Below, piece by piece: positions 53,988-63,102 of a DNA stretch of 64,000 nucleotides. The stretch's first letter is position 1. Each line of letters opens with the position of its first letter. The DNA is from Curtobacterium oceanosedimentum (GTDB taxonomy: Bacteria > Actinomycetota > Actinomycetes > Actinomycetales > Microbacteriaceae). The notes under the pieces are model-generated. The model saw nothing but the letters and a program-made list of their open reading frames with translations. It did not search any database and was not told where the DNA came from. A program made the position numbers and the translations under genes. The stretch lies in assembly GCF_020297365.1 (NCBI RefSeq), contig NZ_JAIXIG010000008.1:1-64000 (forward strand). The letters are read 5' to 3'.

Positions 53988-55198
53988 AGCTGCACCGCGT
54001 TCTCGTCGAGGATGCCGAAGTAGCGACTGGCGGACGCGACGTCCTTGTCACCGCGGCCGGACAGGTTCACGAGCACGACACCCTCGGGGCCGAGCTCCTT
54101 GCCGAGCTTGATCGCGCCGGCCAGGGCGTGCGACGACTCGATGGCGGGGATGATGCCCTCGGTCTGGCTGAGCAGACGGAACGCCTCCATCGCCTCGGCG
54201 TCGGTGATCGGCTCGTACTTCGCCCGCCCGATGGACGCCAGGTAGGCGTGCTCCGGACCGACACTCGGGTAGTCGAGGCCGGCGGAGATGCTGTGGCTCT
54301 CGATGGTCTGGCCGTCCTCGTCCTGCATCAGGTAGGACTTCGTTCCCTGCAGGACGCCCTCGCGGCCGAGGGTGATGCTCGCGGCGTGCCGACCTGTCTC
54401 GACGCCCTCGCCGCCGGCCTCGAAGCCGTGCAGCGCGACCGACTCGTCGTCGAGGAACGCCTCGAAGATGCCCATGGCGTTCGAGCCGCCGCCGACGCAG
54501 GCAGCGACGGCGTCGGGCAGGCGGCCGATGCGGTCCAGGACCTGCTGGCGCGCCTCTTCCCCGATCACCTTGTGGAACTCGCGGACCATCTCCGGGAACG
54601 GGTGCGGACCCGCGACGGTGCCGAGCAGGTAGTGCGTCGACTCGACGTTGGCGACCCAGTCGCGCAGCGCGTCGTTGATGGCGTCCTTCAGGGTGCGTGA
54701 TCCCGTCTCGACCGGGATCACCTCGGCGCCGAGCAGCCGCATCCGAGCCACGTTGAGCGCCTGGCGCTCGGTGTCGACGGCGCCCATGTACACGACGCAC
54801 TCCATGCCGAACAGCGCGGCGGCCGTCGCGGTGGCGACACCGTGCTGGCCGGCGCCGGTCTCGGCGATCAGCCGGGTCTTGCCGAGCCGACGGGCGACGA
54901 GCGCCTGGCCCAGGACGTTGTTGATCTTGTGCGACCCGGTGTGGTTGAGGTCCTCGCGCTTCAGGATGACGCGGGCGCCACCGGCGTGCTTCGCGAACCG
55001 CGGTACCTCGGTGATGATCGAGGGCCGACCGGTGTAGTCGCGCTGCAGTTCGTCGAGTTCCGCGCGGAAGGACGGGTCCGCCCAGGCCTCGCGGAACGCG
55101 GCTTCGAGCTCGTCGAGCGCGAGGACGAGGGACTCGGGGACGAAGCGTCCGCCGAAGTCGCCGAAGTACGGGCCGTGCAGGTCGCGGAGTGAGGTCAC
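53984..55198 (-). CDS. trpB: Tryptophan synthase beta chain
   Basis: 404 residues from GTG 55198. PLP lysine is in HTGSHKINN, and [10 protein letters not shown] binds the phosphate. It joins indole and serine to make tryptophan. This start ([22 protein letters not shown]) is chosen because GGGAAGAA lies nine bases upstream and family N-termini begin here; an in-frame GTG at 55228 would add ten residues and has no ribosome binding site. Confidence 0.95.
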   Translation of the reverse strand: MTSLRDLHGPYFGDFGGRFVPESLVLALDELEAAFREAWADPSFRAELDELQRDYTGRPSIITEVPRFAKHAGGARVILKREDLNHTGSHKINNVLGQALVARRLGKTRLIAETGAGQHGVATATAAALFGMECVVYMGAVDTERQALNVARMRLLGAEVIPVETGSRTLKDAINDALRDWVANVESTHYLLGTVAGPHPFPEMVREFHKVIGEEARQQVLDRIGRLPDAVAACVGGGSNAMGIFEAFLDDESVALHGFEAGGEGVETGRHAASITLGREGVLQGTKSYLMQDEDGQTIESHSISAGLDYPSVGPEHAYLASIGRAKYEPITDAEAMEAFRLLSQTEGIIPAIESSHALAGAIKLGKELGPEGVVLVNLSGRGDKDVASASRYFGILDENAVQL

Positions 55199-55260
55199 GA
55201 TGGGTTCTTCCCGGGACGAGCCCGACACCGCCGGGTCGGCGGGGTCGGACGGTGGAACGG

Positions 55261-56055
55261 TCAGCCGCGGTCGGCGGCTGCGATGAACGACGCCAGGGTG
55301 GCGGCGGGGTCGGCGCCCGTCACGAGCGCCTCGCCGACCAGCACGACGTCGGCGCCGGCCGCCCGGTAGTGGGCGACGTCGGCAGGACCGGAGACGGCGG
55401 ACTCGGCGACGCGCACGACCCCGGCGGGGATGCGGTCGGCGAGCCGGCCGAACAGGTCGCGGTCGAGCGAGAAGTCGGTCAGGTCACGGGCGTTGACACC
55501 GAGGATCCGTGCTCCGGCGTCGAGCCCGCGGGTGACCTCGTCGGCGGAGTGGGCCTCGACGAGCACCCGCATGCCGAGCTCCTCGGCCAGGGCGTGCAGC
55601 TCGACCAGGCGCGCCTGCTCGAGCGCCGCCACGATGAGCAGCACGACGTCGGCGCCCGAGGCCCGTGCCTCGACCACCTGGTACGGGTCGGCGATGAAGT
55701 CCTTGCGGAGCACGGGGACCCCGACGCGGGCCTTCACGGCCTCGAGGTCGGCGAGGCTGCCGAGGAACTTCCGGCCCTCGGTCAGCACGCTGATGGTCGA
55801 CGCGCCACCGCGCTCGTAGTCGGCGGCGAGGGCCGCGGGGTCCGCGATGGGGGCCATCGACCCGCGGGACGGGCTCGCGCGCTTGACCTCGGCGATCACC
55901 TTGACGTGGTCGCCGGGCTGCAGGAAGGTCAGGGCGTCGAGCGGCGACGCCACCCGGTCGAGGTCACGTTCGACGTCGGCGTACGGACGGTCGACGCGAC
56001 GGGCAGCGGCGTCCTCGAGCGCGCCCGCGACGAGGGTCTCGAGCACGTTCGGCAT
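55261..56055 (-). CDS. trpC: Indole-3-glycerol phosphate synthase
   Basis: 264 residues. Family stretches [13 protein letters not shown] (about 53-65), [25 protein letters not shown] and the phosphate-binding [11 protein letters not shown] are present. It closes the indole ring from CdRP. No TrpF domain is fused; in many actinobacteria the hisA/priA enzyme does the TrpF step. It begins 7 bases after the HGxxPAAW gene. Confidence 0.96.
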   Translation of the reverse strand: MPNVLETLVAGALEDAAARRVDRPYADVERDLDRVASPLDALTFLQPGDHVKVIAEVKRASPSRGSMAPIADPAALAADYERGGASTISVLTEGRKFLGSLADLEAVKARVGVPVLRKDFIADPYQVVEARASGADVVLLIVAALEQARLVELHALAEELGMRVLVEAHSADEVTRGLDAGARILGVNARDLTDFSLDRDLFGRLADRIPAGVVRVAESAVSGPADVAHYRAAGADVVLVGEALVTGADPAATLASFIAAADRG

Positions 56056-56062
56056 GGGTGCT

Positions 56063-56302
56063 CTACTCGCCGTGGTGCTTGGGGACGAACTTCGGGCCGT
56101 CGACGCCGTAGCCGGCCTTCTTCATCACACCACCGGCGATGAGGCCGATGAGGACGACGCCCGCCGAGGCCCAGACGCCCCACGGCATGTCGAACCAGAA
56201 GAACAGCGTGCCTGCCGCGAATCCGATCAGCATGATCACGACGGCGGTCCAGGCGGCCGGCGAGTGGCCTTCGCCGAGTTCTGCGGGCTCAGTGTTGCTC
56301 AC
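56063..56302 (-). CDS. HGxxPAAW motif small membrane protein
   Basis: 79 residues. The name-giving motif appears as GHSPAAW (12-18), followed by two membrane helices (about 20-36 and 43-60) and a short tail GPKFVPKHHGE. It occurs in actinobacterial trp clusters between trpE-side genes and trpC; function unknown. GTG start overlapping the upstream membrane-protein stop by four bases. Confidence 0.85.
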   Translation of the reverse strand: MSNTEPAELGEGHSPAAWTAVVIMLIGFAAGTLFFWFDMPWGVWASAGVVLIGLIAGGVMKKAGYGVDGPKFVPKHHGE

Positions 56303-56997
56303 GGTGCTCCTCGTTCTGTTCCGGCGTCGTCGGACGACCGACGCCGCTCCGATCCTACCGTGTCGTCGGTGGGTGACCCGGCGACCGCGCCGTCCGCGGA
56401 GGTCGGGTCGACGCCCGCGCTGAGGTCGTCCCAGTCGACGACGGCGTCGCGCTCCACCGGTGCCGCACGGCGTACCGCTGCCGCCGCTCCGGAGGTGGCC
56501 GCACCGTACTTGCGGCTCGGGCCGGGCCAGGAGCGCTGCACGACGACGACCACGCCGCCGAGCAGCACGGCGAGCACGCCGCCGGCGATGCCCACGGCCG
56601 GCCACGGGCTGACGGAGACGCTCGCGACGACCTGTCGCACGGCCCCGAGGTCGCTCACTCCGGCGACCTCGCCGACGGCACCGCGGGCTGCGGCGAGCGG
56701 GTCGACGAGCGCCGTGATCCCGCTGACGACCACACCGACGCCCAGCAGGATCTCCACCCCGGCGAGGACGACGCGCAGCACCCGGCCGGCGATCGTCATG
56801 GCGAGGAACAGCGCGAGGCTCGCGATCGCGAGGGCCGTGTACTGCGGCACCACCGCCGCGCCGTCGGCCGCGACGGTCGACGTCACGGCGGCGCCGGCCT
56901 GCAGCCGCACGGTGAACCAGGTCTGCGTCCAGGCGAGCATGATCACGCCGGCCACCAGGAGCCCTGCCACGACGACGATCGGACGCGAGCGCTTCAC
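56299..56997 (-). CDS. Trp-region conserved membrane protein (TIGR02234 type)
   Basis: 232 residues. Four membrane helices (about 7-24, 51-70, 75-95 and 132-153 by hydrophobicity), a QTWFTVRL segment after the first helix, and a long hydrophilic acidic C-terminal tail from about residue 160. This is the conserved membrane protein found next to trpE in actinobacteria; its role in tryptophan metabolism is unproved. GTG start overlaps the trpE stop (GTGA). Confidence 0.82.
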   Translation of the reverse strand: MKRSRPIVVVAGLLVAGVIMLAWTQTWFTVRLQAGAAVTSTVAADGAAVVPQYTALAIASLALFLAMTIAGRVLRVVLAGVEILLGVGVVVSGITALVDPLAAARGAVGEVAGVSDLGAVRQVVASVSVSPWPAVGIAGGVLAVLLGGVVVVVQRSWPGPSRKYGAATSGAAAAVRRAAPVERDAVVDWDDLSAGVDPTSADGAVAGSPTDDTVGSERRRSSDDAGTERGAP

Positions 56998-58538
56998 GGG
57001 CGGACCTCGCGCATCCGGTTCGCCGTCGCGACCGCACGGAGCGGGGCTGCGGCCTTGTTCACGGCCTCGACGTGCTCGGTCTCCGGGTCGGAGTCGGCCA
57101 CGAGGCCGGCACCCGCCTGCACGCGGGCGACCCCGTCCTTGATGAGGGCGGTCCGGATCGCGATCGCGAGGTCGGCGTCCCCGGCGAAGTCGAAGTACCC
57201 GACGACGCCGGCGTAGGCGCCGCGCTTCGCCGGCTCGAGCTCGTCGATGATCTCGAGCGCGCGCGGCTTCGGCGCGCCCGAGAGCGTGCCGGCCGGGAAC
57301 GTCGCGCGGAACACGTCGATGGCCGAGGCCTCCGGGCGCACCCGGCCCTCGACGCTCGAGACGAGGTGCATGATGTGGCTGAACCGCTCGACCGTCATGA
57401 ACTCGGTGACACCGACCGTGCCGGGCTCGCACACCTTCTGCAGGTCGTTGCGGGCGAGGTCGACGAGCATCAGGTGTTCGGCGCGCTCCTTCGGGTCGCC
57501 GAGGAGCTCCTCGCCGAGACGGACGTCCTCCTCGGGCGTCGCGCCGCGCGGTCGGGACCCGGCGATGGGGTGCGTGATGGCGCGGCCGTCCTGCACCTTG
57601 ACCAGGGCCTCGGGCGAGGCGCCGACGATCCAGAAGCGCTCGTCGGCGGTGTCCGCCAGGGCCAGGAAGTACATGTACGGGCTCGGGTTGAGCGTCCGGA
57701 GCACGCGGTAGACGTCGAGCGGGTCGGCCGTGACCTCGTGGTCGAAGCGCTGCGAGATGACGACCTGGAACACGTCGCCGTCGCGGATGAACCCCTTCGA
57801 GCGGTCCACCGCCGCCATGTAGTCGGCCGGGCTGGTGCGGTGCGTCGGCGTCGGCTCGGCGATCTCGAACGCCTCGGCGACGGTCGCCACGGTCGGCTGC
57901 ACCAGGTCGCCCTGCATGCGGTCGAGGCGCTGCTGCGCGTCGGCCCACAGGGTGTCCGCGTCGTCGGTGCCGTCGTTCAGCACGCTCGCGACGAGCAGCA
58001 CGAGCCCCGTGCGGTGGTCGAGCGCTGCCAGCTCGGACACGAAGGACAGCGCCTGGCCGGGCACGTCGAAGTCGGCCGGCGGCACGTTCGGCAGGTGTTC
58101 GAGCTGCCGGACGGCCTCCCACCCGATGAAGCCCACCGTGCCGCCGACGAGCGGGGGCGACCCCGGCACCCGGGGCGTGGCCCACCGTTCGTGCAGTCGC
58201 GCGAGCACCTCGAGCGGTGCGCCGTCGAGCGACCCGACGGCCCGCTCCGCGGCGATGCCGGTGTCGATCCAGGCGGCGCGGTCGCCGTCCTGCGTGAGCA
58301 CGCCGAAGCTGCGCACACCCACGAAGGACCAGCGCGACCACAGGCCGCCCTGCCCAGCGGACTCGAGCAGGAAGGACCCGGGACGGCCGTCGGCGAGCTT
58401 GCGGTACACGCCGACGGGCGTCTCGCTGTCGCCGTAGAGCGCGCGCACCACCGGCACGACCCGGTGGTCGCCGAGCAGGGCGTCGAACTCCGGCCGGGAG
58501 GTCGTGTGCGGCTGGTCGGACCCGGTCGCGGCCGTCAC
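56994..58538 (-). CDS. trpE: Anthranilate synthase component I
   Basis: 514 residues. Chorismate-binding domain motifs: SPSPYMYFL (about 296-304), [33 protein letters not shown] and [16 protein letters not shown]. The N-terminal feedback region has the LLESAGQGG...RWSFVG pattern of tryptophan-sensitive enzymes. It converts chorismate and ammonia to anthranilate. The amidotransferase partner (trpG) and trpD are not in this window. GTG start overlaps the hisI stop by four bases, tying trp expression to the his genes. No leader peptide is seen. Confidence 0.96.
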   Translation of the reverse strand: MTAATGSDQPHTTSRPEFDALLGDHRVVPVVRALYGDSETPVGVYRKLADGRPGSFLLESAGQGGLWSRWSFVGVRSFGVLTQDGDRAAWIDTGIAAERAVGSLDGAPLEVLARLHERWATPRVPGSPPLVGGTVGFIGWEAVRQLEHLPNVPPADFDVPGQALSFVSELAALDHRTGLVLLVASVLNDGTDDADTLWADAQQRLDRMQGDLVQPTVATVAEAFEIAEPTPTHRTSPADYMAAVDRSKGFIRDGDVFQVVISQRFDHEVTADPLDVYRVLRTLNPSPYMYFLALADTADERFWIVGASPEALVKVQDGRAITHPIAGSRPRGATPEEDVRLGEELLGDPKERAEHLMLVDLARNDLQKVCEPGTVGVTEFMTVERFSHIMHLVSSVEGRVRPEASAIDVFRATFPAGTLSGAPKPRALEIIDELEPAKRGAYAGVVGYFDFAGDADLAIAIRTALIKDGVARVQAGAGLVADSDPETEHVEAVNKAAAPLRAVATANRMREVRP

Positions 58539-58972
58539 CGGCTCGCCTCCACTGCCGTGTCCGCTCGAGCGGGCCCGGTCGCGTCCGGCGCACCGGAGGA
58601 CGACGGCGCCGACGCCGTCACCGGCGCGAGCGGGTCGACGTCGAAGCACCGGTGCGCACCGGTGTGGCACGCGGCACCGACCTGCTGGACCGTGACGAGG
58701 AGCGTGTCGTCGTCGCAGTCGAGCGCCGCCGCGCGCACGTACTGGGCGTGGCCGGAGGTGTCACCCTTGCGCCAGTACTCGTTCCGCGACCGCGACCAGA
58801 AGGTCACGCGTCCCTCGGTGAGGGTGCGGCGGAGGGCTTCCCGGTCCATGTAGCCGAGCATGAGGACGTCCTTCGACGATTCCTCCTGCACGATGGCGGG
58901 GAGCAGGCCGTCCGCACCGAAGCGTGCGCGGTCGAGGACCGCTTCGGTGTCGGTGCTGGTGCTGTCGGTCAT
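58535..58972 (-). CDS. hisI: Phosphoribosyl-AMP cyclohydrolase
   Basis: 145 residues. Zinc and active-site motifs [18 protein letters not shown] (about 57-74), DCDDDTLL and the HTGAHRCF end are intact. It opens the adenine ring in histidine synthesis. HisE is a separate gene here rather than fused. The first 10-15 residues are variable. It lies 42 bases after hisF. Confidence 0.95.
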   Translation of the reverse strand: MTDSTSTDTEAVLDRARFGADGLLPAIVQEESSKDVLMLGYMDREALRRTLTEGRVTFWSRSRNEYWRKGDTSGHAQYVRAAALDCDDDTLLVTVQQVGAACHTGAHRCFDVDPLAPVTASAPSSSGAPDATGPARADTAVEASR

Positions 58973-59014
58973 CAGGCTCCTAGCCTACGGCGGCGGGTGA
59001 GCGGACGGCACCGC

Positions 59015-59785
59015 TCAGCGGACGACGTGGCCGGTCGCGCGGAGCGCGTCCTTGACGTCGCCCACGGTCATCTCGCCACGGTGGAAGACGGACGCGGCGA
59101 GGACCGCGTCGGCACCCGCGTCGACGGCCGGGGCGAAGTGCTCGACCCGACCCGCGCCTCCCGACGCGATGACCGGGACCGACGAGACGGCCCGCACCGC
59201 GGCCACGAGTTCGAGGTCGAACCCGTTCTTCGTGCCGTCGGCGTCGATGGAGTTGACGAGCAGCTCCCCCGCACCACGCTCGACGGCCTCGCGCGCCCAG
59301 GCGATCGCGTCGAGGTCGGACTCGGTCCGCCCGCCGTGGGTGGTGACCACGAAGCCCGAGGGCATCCGGTCGGAGCGCTTGACGTCGAGCGACAGGACGA
59401 CGGCCTGCGCGCCGAACCGGTCCGCGATCTCGCCGACCAGCTCGTGCCGGGCGATCGCCGCGCTGTTCACGCCGATCTTGTCGGCGCCGCACTGCTGCAG
59501 CCGCGAGACGTCGTCCACCGATCGCACGCCGCCACCGACGGTGAGCGGGATGAACACCTGCTCGGCGGTGCGGGTCACGGTGTCGTACATCGTCGCGCGG
59601 TTCTCGACCGTCGCGCCGACGTCGAGGAAGGTCAGCTCGTCGGCACCCTGCTCGTAGTACCGGGCGGCGAGCTCGACGGGGTCGCCGGCGTCCTGCAGGT
59701 CCAGGAAGTTGACGCCCTTGACGACCCGGCCGCCCTTGACGTCGAGGCACGGGACGACCCGGACCGACACGCCACCGGCGGTCAC
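59015..59785 (-). CDS. hisF: Imidazole glycerol phosphate synthase cyclase subunit
   Basis: 256 residues, TIM barrel. [19 protein letters not shown] (8-26) carries the catalytic aspartate; [11 protein letters not shown] and GAGRVEHF follow. It makes the imidazole ring with HisH ammonia; hisH is not in the window. GTG start overlaps the hisG stop by four bases. Confidence 0.96.
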   Translation of the reverse strand: MTAGGVSVRVVPCLDVKGGRVVKGVNFLDLQDAGDPVELAARYYEQGADELTFLDVGATVENRATMYDTVTRTAEQVFIPLTVGGGVRSVDDVSRLQQCGADKIGVNSAAIARHELVGEIADRFGAQAVVLSLDVKRSDRMPSGFVVTTHGGRTESDLDAIAWAREAVERGAGELLVNSIDADGTKNGFDLELVAAVRAVSSVPVIASGGAGRVEHFAPAVDAGADAVLAASVFHRGEMTVGDVKDALRATGHVVR

Positions 59786-60621
59786 AGGCGTGCGGCGTGG
59801 ATCGGGCTGACCAGGATCGCCCGGGCGCCGAGGTCGTAGAGCGCGTCCATGATGAGGTTCGCGTCGTCGCGCGGGATCATCACCCGGACGGCGGCCCAGT
59901 CGCGGTCGTGCAACGGCGAGACCGTGGGCGACTCGATGCCGGACGCCACGGCGGTGGCCTGCTCGAGCAGGGCCGTGGGGACGTCGTAGTCGAGCATCAC
60001 GTAGCCGCGTGCGACGAGGACACCCTGCAGGCGGCGGCGCAGCACGTCGATGCCGGGGATGGTCTCGTCGGTGGAGACGAGCACCGCCGTCGACTCGAGG
60101 ATCACGGGGCCGAAGATCTCGAGCCCGGCCTGTCGGAGCGTGCTGCCCGTCGACACGACGTCGGCGACGGCGTCCGCGACGCCGAGCTGGACGGCGCTCT
60201 CGACGGCGCCGTCGAGCTTGACGAGCGTCGCGGTGACGCCGTGCTCGGCGAGGAACGCACCGACGAGACCGGGGTAGCTCGTCGCCACCCGCACGCCGTC
60301 GAGGTCCTGCAGCGAGCCGAAACGCCCGGGCGTCCCGGCGAACCGGAAGGTCGAGTCGGCGAAGCCGAGCGCGTCGACCTCGTGCGCCTCGGACCCGGAG
60401 TCGAGCAGCAGGTCACGACCGGTCACGCCGACGTCGAGCGCGCCGGACCCCACGTAGGTGGCGATGTCGCGCGGCCGGAGGAAGAAGAACTCGACGCCGT
60501 TGCGCTCGTCGAGCAGGTGCAGCGCCTTCGGGTCGCGGCGCCCGGCGTACCCGGCCTCCCGCAGCATCTCGGAGGCGGTCTCGGACAGGGAGCCCTTGTT
60601 GGGCACGGCGATGCGGAGCAT
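59782..60621 (-). CDS. hisG: ATP phosphoribosyltransferase (long form)
   Basis: 279 residues, the long form with a C-terminal regulatory domain, so no HisZ is needed. [11 protein letters not shown] (2-12), [12 protein letters not shown] and the PRPP-site stretch [16 protein letters not shown] are present. It makes the first committed step of histidine synthesis and is normally inhibited by histidine. ATG at 60621. Confidence 0.95.
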   Translation of the reverse strand: MLRIAVPNKGSLSETASEMLREAGYAGRRDPKALHLLDERNGVEFFFLRPRDIATYVGSGALDVGVTGRDLLLDSGSEAHEVDALGFADSTFRFAGTPGRFGSLQDLDGVRVATSYPGLVGAFLAEHGVTATLVKLDGAVESAVQLGVADAVADVVSTGSTLRQAGLEIFGPVILESTAVLVSTDETIPGIDVLRRRLQGVLVARGYVMLDYDVPTALLEQATAVASGIESPTVSPLHDRDWAAVRVMIPRDDANLIMDALYDLGARAILVSPIHAARL

Positions 60622-60666
60622 CAGGGGTCTGCTTTCTACGGGGAGGGTCGGCGGCTGATCAACGGA

Positions 60667-60930
60667 TCAGAGATGTCGCCAGACGTCCGCCGGGGTGAGC
60701 CCCTTGGCGACCATGAGCACCTGGAGGTGGTAGATCAGCTGGGAGATCTCCTCCGAGGTGCGCTCGTCGCCCTCGTACTCGGCCGCCATCCAGACCTCGG
60801 CGGCCTCTTCCACGATCTTCTTGCCGATCTGGTGCACACCGGCATCCAGTTCGGCGACGGTGCCGGAGCCGTCGGGGCGCGTGCGCGCCTTCTCGGTCAG
60901 CTCCGCGAACAGGTCGTCGAACGTCTTCAC
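60667..60930 (-). CDS. hisE: Phosphoribosyl-ATP pyrophosphatase
   Basis: 87 residues. The MazG-like metal motif is [13 protein letters not shown] (about 39-51), then [19 protein letters not shown] at 60930 ([11 protein letters not shown]) fits the family; the frame is open upstream but that part is proline/glycine-rich spacer. First of the hisE-G-F-I-trpE series. 101 bases separate it from rpe. Confidence 0.93.
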   Translation of the reverse strand: MKTFDDLFAELTEKARTRPDGSGTVAELDAGVHQIGKKIVEEAAEVWMAAEYEGDERTSEEISQLIYHLQVLMVAKGLTPADVWRHL

Positions 60931-61031
60931 GCCGACCAGGCTACCGGTCTCCGCGGTCGCCGCCGACGCACCGTCCGGACGGGAGGCCCGGGTCGGCCCC
61001 GCGGGACCGCCCGCGTCCGGCGCTCCCCCGG

Positions 61032-61691
61032 TCACGAGCGCGCCGCTGCGGCCGCCGCGCGCAGGTCCGCGATGCGGGCCGCCGGCTCACCGCCGTACAC
61101 CGCGGAGCCCGCCACCAGCGTGTCGGCACCGCTGCGGACGGCCTCGGGCACGGTGTCGACCGCGATGCCGCCGTCGACCTCGAGCCAGACGTCGAGCCCC
61201 GAGGCGTCGACGGCCGCACGCGCGTCGGCGAGCTTCGGCATCACCGACGGCATGAACGACTGGCCGCCGAAGCCCGGCTCGACGGTCATGAGCAGGATCA
61301 TGTCGTAGGCGTCGAGGTGGTGCAGCACCTGGGTGATCGGGGTGCCGGGCTTGACGGCGACGGCGGCGCGGGCTCCGTTCGAGCGGATCGCGGCGGCGGT
61401 GGCCACCGGGTCGTCGGCGGCCTCGAAGTGGAACGTGACGCTCGACGCACCGGTCTCGGCGTACTTCGGTGCCTCGGTGTCGGCGTCGGTGATCATCAGG
61501 TGCACGTCGAGCGGTACCGGCGACACCTGCTGCAGGCGCTGCACGATCGGCAGCCCGAGGGTCAGGTTCGGCACGAAGTGGTTGTCCATCACGTCGACGT
61601 GCACCAGGTCGGCGGTCTCGATGCGGTGCAGCTCGCGCTCGAGGTTCGCGAAGTCGGCGGACAGGATGCTCGGCGAGATGCGGATCGTCAC
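61032..61691 (-). CDS. rpe: Ribulose-phosphate 3-epimerase
   Basis: 219 residues. Motifs [13 protein letters not shown] (5-17), [14 protein letters not shown] (about 31-44), [12 protein letters not shown] and VDGGI are intact; metal ligands H and D are in place. It interconverts ribulose and xylulose 5-phosphate and supports both the pentose pathway and PRPP supply for his/trp. It normally lies next to rsmB in this phylum; here a two-gene insert separates them. Confidence 0.95.
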   Translation of the reverse strand: MTIRISPSILSADFANLERELHRIETADLVHVDVMDNHFVPNLTLGLPIVQRLQQVSPVPLDVHLMITDADTEAPKYAETGASSVTFHFEAADDPVATAAAIRSNGARAAVAVKPGTPITQVLHHLDAYDMILLMTVEPGFGGQSFMPSVMPKLADARAAVDASGLDVWLEVDGGIAVDTVPEAVRSGADTLVAGSAVYGGEPAARIADLRAAAAAARS

Positions 61692-61762
61692 CCGTCGAGC
61701 CTACCGGCGCGTGCCTGCCCGGCCACCCCGCACCGGTGCGCGCCGCGCCGTTCCGGGCGGTC

Positions 61763-62362
61763 TCAGCCGGTGCCGAGGGCGCGCGTGCCGAGGTCGGACC
61801 GGAGCATCGTGCCGAGTGCCGCTCCGACCAGCCGCTCGCCCTGCGGGCGGTCGATGCGGCGCGCGACGACGAGGGCCGCGATCCCCTGCATGGTCGCGGC
61901 GAACAGGAGCTTGAAGGTGGTCCGGGGGTCGTCTCCGGGATCGACCGGTGCGGTGCCGAGCGCGCCGTCGAGCACGGCGAACAGCGACTCGGCGGCGGCG
62001 CGGACGGGTCCGGACCGACCCCCCGTCGACGCCTGGAACATGAGGTCCATGAGCGCCGCGTCGTCGATGGCGAAGTCGACGTAGGCCATCGCGACCCGGC
62101 GGAACCGGTCGTCGAGGTCGGCCGAACCGGAGAGCGCCCGGCGCACCGCGGCGGTCAGTCGCTCGAAACCGAGCACGGCGAGGGCGTCCACGAGCGCCTG
62201 GCGGTCGACGAAGTGGCTCCGCGGGGCGCCGTGACTGACCCCCGCGCGGCGCGCCAGGTCGCGGAGGGACAACCCGTCGACGCCGTCCTCGCGCAGGACC
62301 GCGACGGCCTCGTCGAGCAGCACGGCCCGCAGGTTCCCGTGGTGGAAGGGACGCTCCGGCAT
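61763..62362 (-). CDS. TetR family transcriptional regulator
   Basis: 199 residues. N-terminal helix-turn-helix at about 31-55 (LSLRDLARRAGVSHGAPRSHF). The C-terminal ligand domain is not a named subtype I can assign; the HHGNLRAVLLDEAV start and SHGAPRSHFVDR resemble the WHG-domain TetR group. It diverges from an NAD(P)-binding gene across 62 bases holding two matching palindromes, so it most likely represses both genes. Its own transcript would have only about a 10-base leader. ATG at 62362. Confidence 0.88.
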   Translation of the reverse strand: MPERPFHHGNLRAVLLDEAVAVLREDGVDGLSLRDLARRAGVSHGAPRSHFVDRQALVDALAVLGFERLTAAVRRALSGSADLDDRFRRVAMAYVDFAIDDAALMDLMFQASTGGRSGPVRAAAESLFAVLDGALGTAPVDPGDDPRTTFKLLFAATMQGIAALVVARRIDRPQGERLVGAALGTMLRSDLGTRALGTG

Positions 62363-62379
62363 GGGGAGAGCCTACCGCG

Positions 62380-62408
62380 GTACTAGGCATTGCCTATTTT
62401 CTAGTCAG
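62380..62408 (-). promoter_or_regulatory. Candidate tetR promoter
   Basis: Minus-strand CTGACT (complement of 62403-62408) and TAGTAC (complement of 62380-62385) are 17 bases apart and lie within the operators, allowing autorepression. The tetR ATG follows the expected start by about 10 bases. Confidence 0.45.
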
Positions 62409-62414
62409 TGCCTA
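62384..62414. promoter_or_regulatory. Paired operators for the divergent TetR regulator
   Basis: Site 1, TAGGCA-T-TGCCTA (62384-62396), is a perfect 13-bp palindrome. Site 2, TAGTCA-G-TGCCTA (62402-62414), has one mismatch and is extended by C/G on its outside. Centres are 18 bases apart. Both overlap the promoter elements of each divergent gene. Confidence 0.75.
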
Positions 62415-62418
62415 GATT
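62390..62418 (+). promoter_or_regulatory. Leaderless promoter of the NAD(P)-binding gene
   Basis: TTGCCT (62390-62395), 17-base spacer, TAGATT (62413-62418). The ATG at 62425 lies where transcription should begin, and no ribosome binding site precedes it. Confidence 0.68.
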
Positions 62419-62424
62419 GGGCGC

Positions 62425-63078
62425 ATGACACTTCGAGAGCACCTGCTCGTCTTCGGCGCCACGGGCCAGACCGGCCAGCACTTCACCCGCCTCGCACTCG
62501 ATGCCGGACACCGTGTCCGCGCCGTCGCCCGGACGCCGTCGAAGCTGGCGGTCCAGCACGACGACCTGCAGGTCGTGCAGGGCTCGGTCACCGACGGCCT
62601 CGACCTCGACGCGCTGCTCGACGGCGTGACGGCCGTGGTCGTGATGCTCGGGGACGTCGCCGCGCAACGCGAGCGACCGGTCAACACGGCGTTCGTCCGC
62701 GAGCTCGTGCCGGCCATGCGCCGGAGCGGCACCCGGCGGTTGCTGTACCAGGCCGGTGGGCTGAGCGCGCCTCCCGGCAAGCGACTCGCGCCGCCGCTCC
62801 GGCTCGTCCGGTCGACGCTCGCGCGGGAGTACCTCGGGCAGCACGCGGACAACGAGTTGGTAATGCGCTACCTCGACGCCGAGGCGCAGGACATCGCCTG
62901 GACGGTGCACCGCGCCGGCATCGGCTCGGACGGCCCCGCGAAGGGCGAGCTGCGCCGCTCGGCGCGGTGGATCAGCATCGGTACATTCCGGGACTGCGCT
63001 GCGTACAACCTGCGCACCCTGTTCGACGAGACCGCCGTGCACACGTGCGACGGCAGTGCCTACCGACGGTCGCGCTGA
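62425..63078 (+). CDS. NAD(P)-binding (NmrA/atypical SDR-like) protein
   Basis: 217 residues. N-terminal VFGATGQTGQHFTRLALDAG (9-28) carries the GxTGxxG dinucleotide motif of the NAD(P)-binding PF13460 group, followed by RAVARTPSKL. There is no classical YxxxK pair, so it may be a redox sensor or an atypical reductase. It is the likely target of the adjacent TetR repressor. A leaderless ATG start is inferred. The last residues run up to rsmB, which is convergent 24 bases away. Confidence 0.82.
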   Translation: MTLREHLLVFGATGQTGQHFTRLALDAGHRVRAVARTPSKLAVQHDDLQVVQGSVTDGLDLDALLDGVTAVVVMLGDVAAQRERPVNTAFVRELVPAMRRSGTRRLLYQAGGLSAPPGKRLAPPLRLVRSTLAREYLGQHADNELVMRYLDAEAQDIAWTVHRAGIGSDGPAKGELRRSARWISIGTFRDCAAYNLRTLFDETAVHTCDGSAYRRSR

Positions 63079-63102
63079 GCCCGGTCCCGGTCGGCGGGCT
63101 GG

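Noticed and set aside
58539-58670. Extended N-terminus for trpE
   Set aside because: The additional 44 residues are the hisI gene read in another frame; the GTG overlapping the hisI stop fits the operon and the family length.
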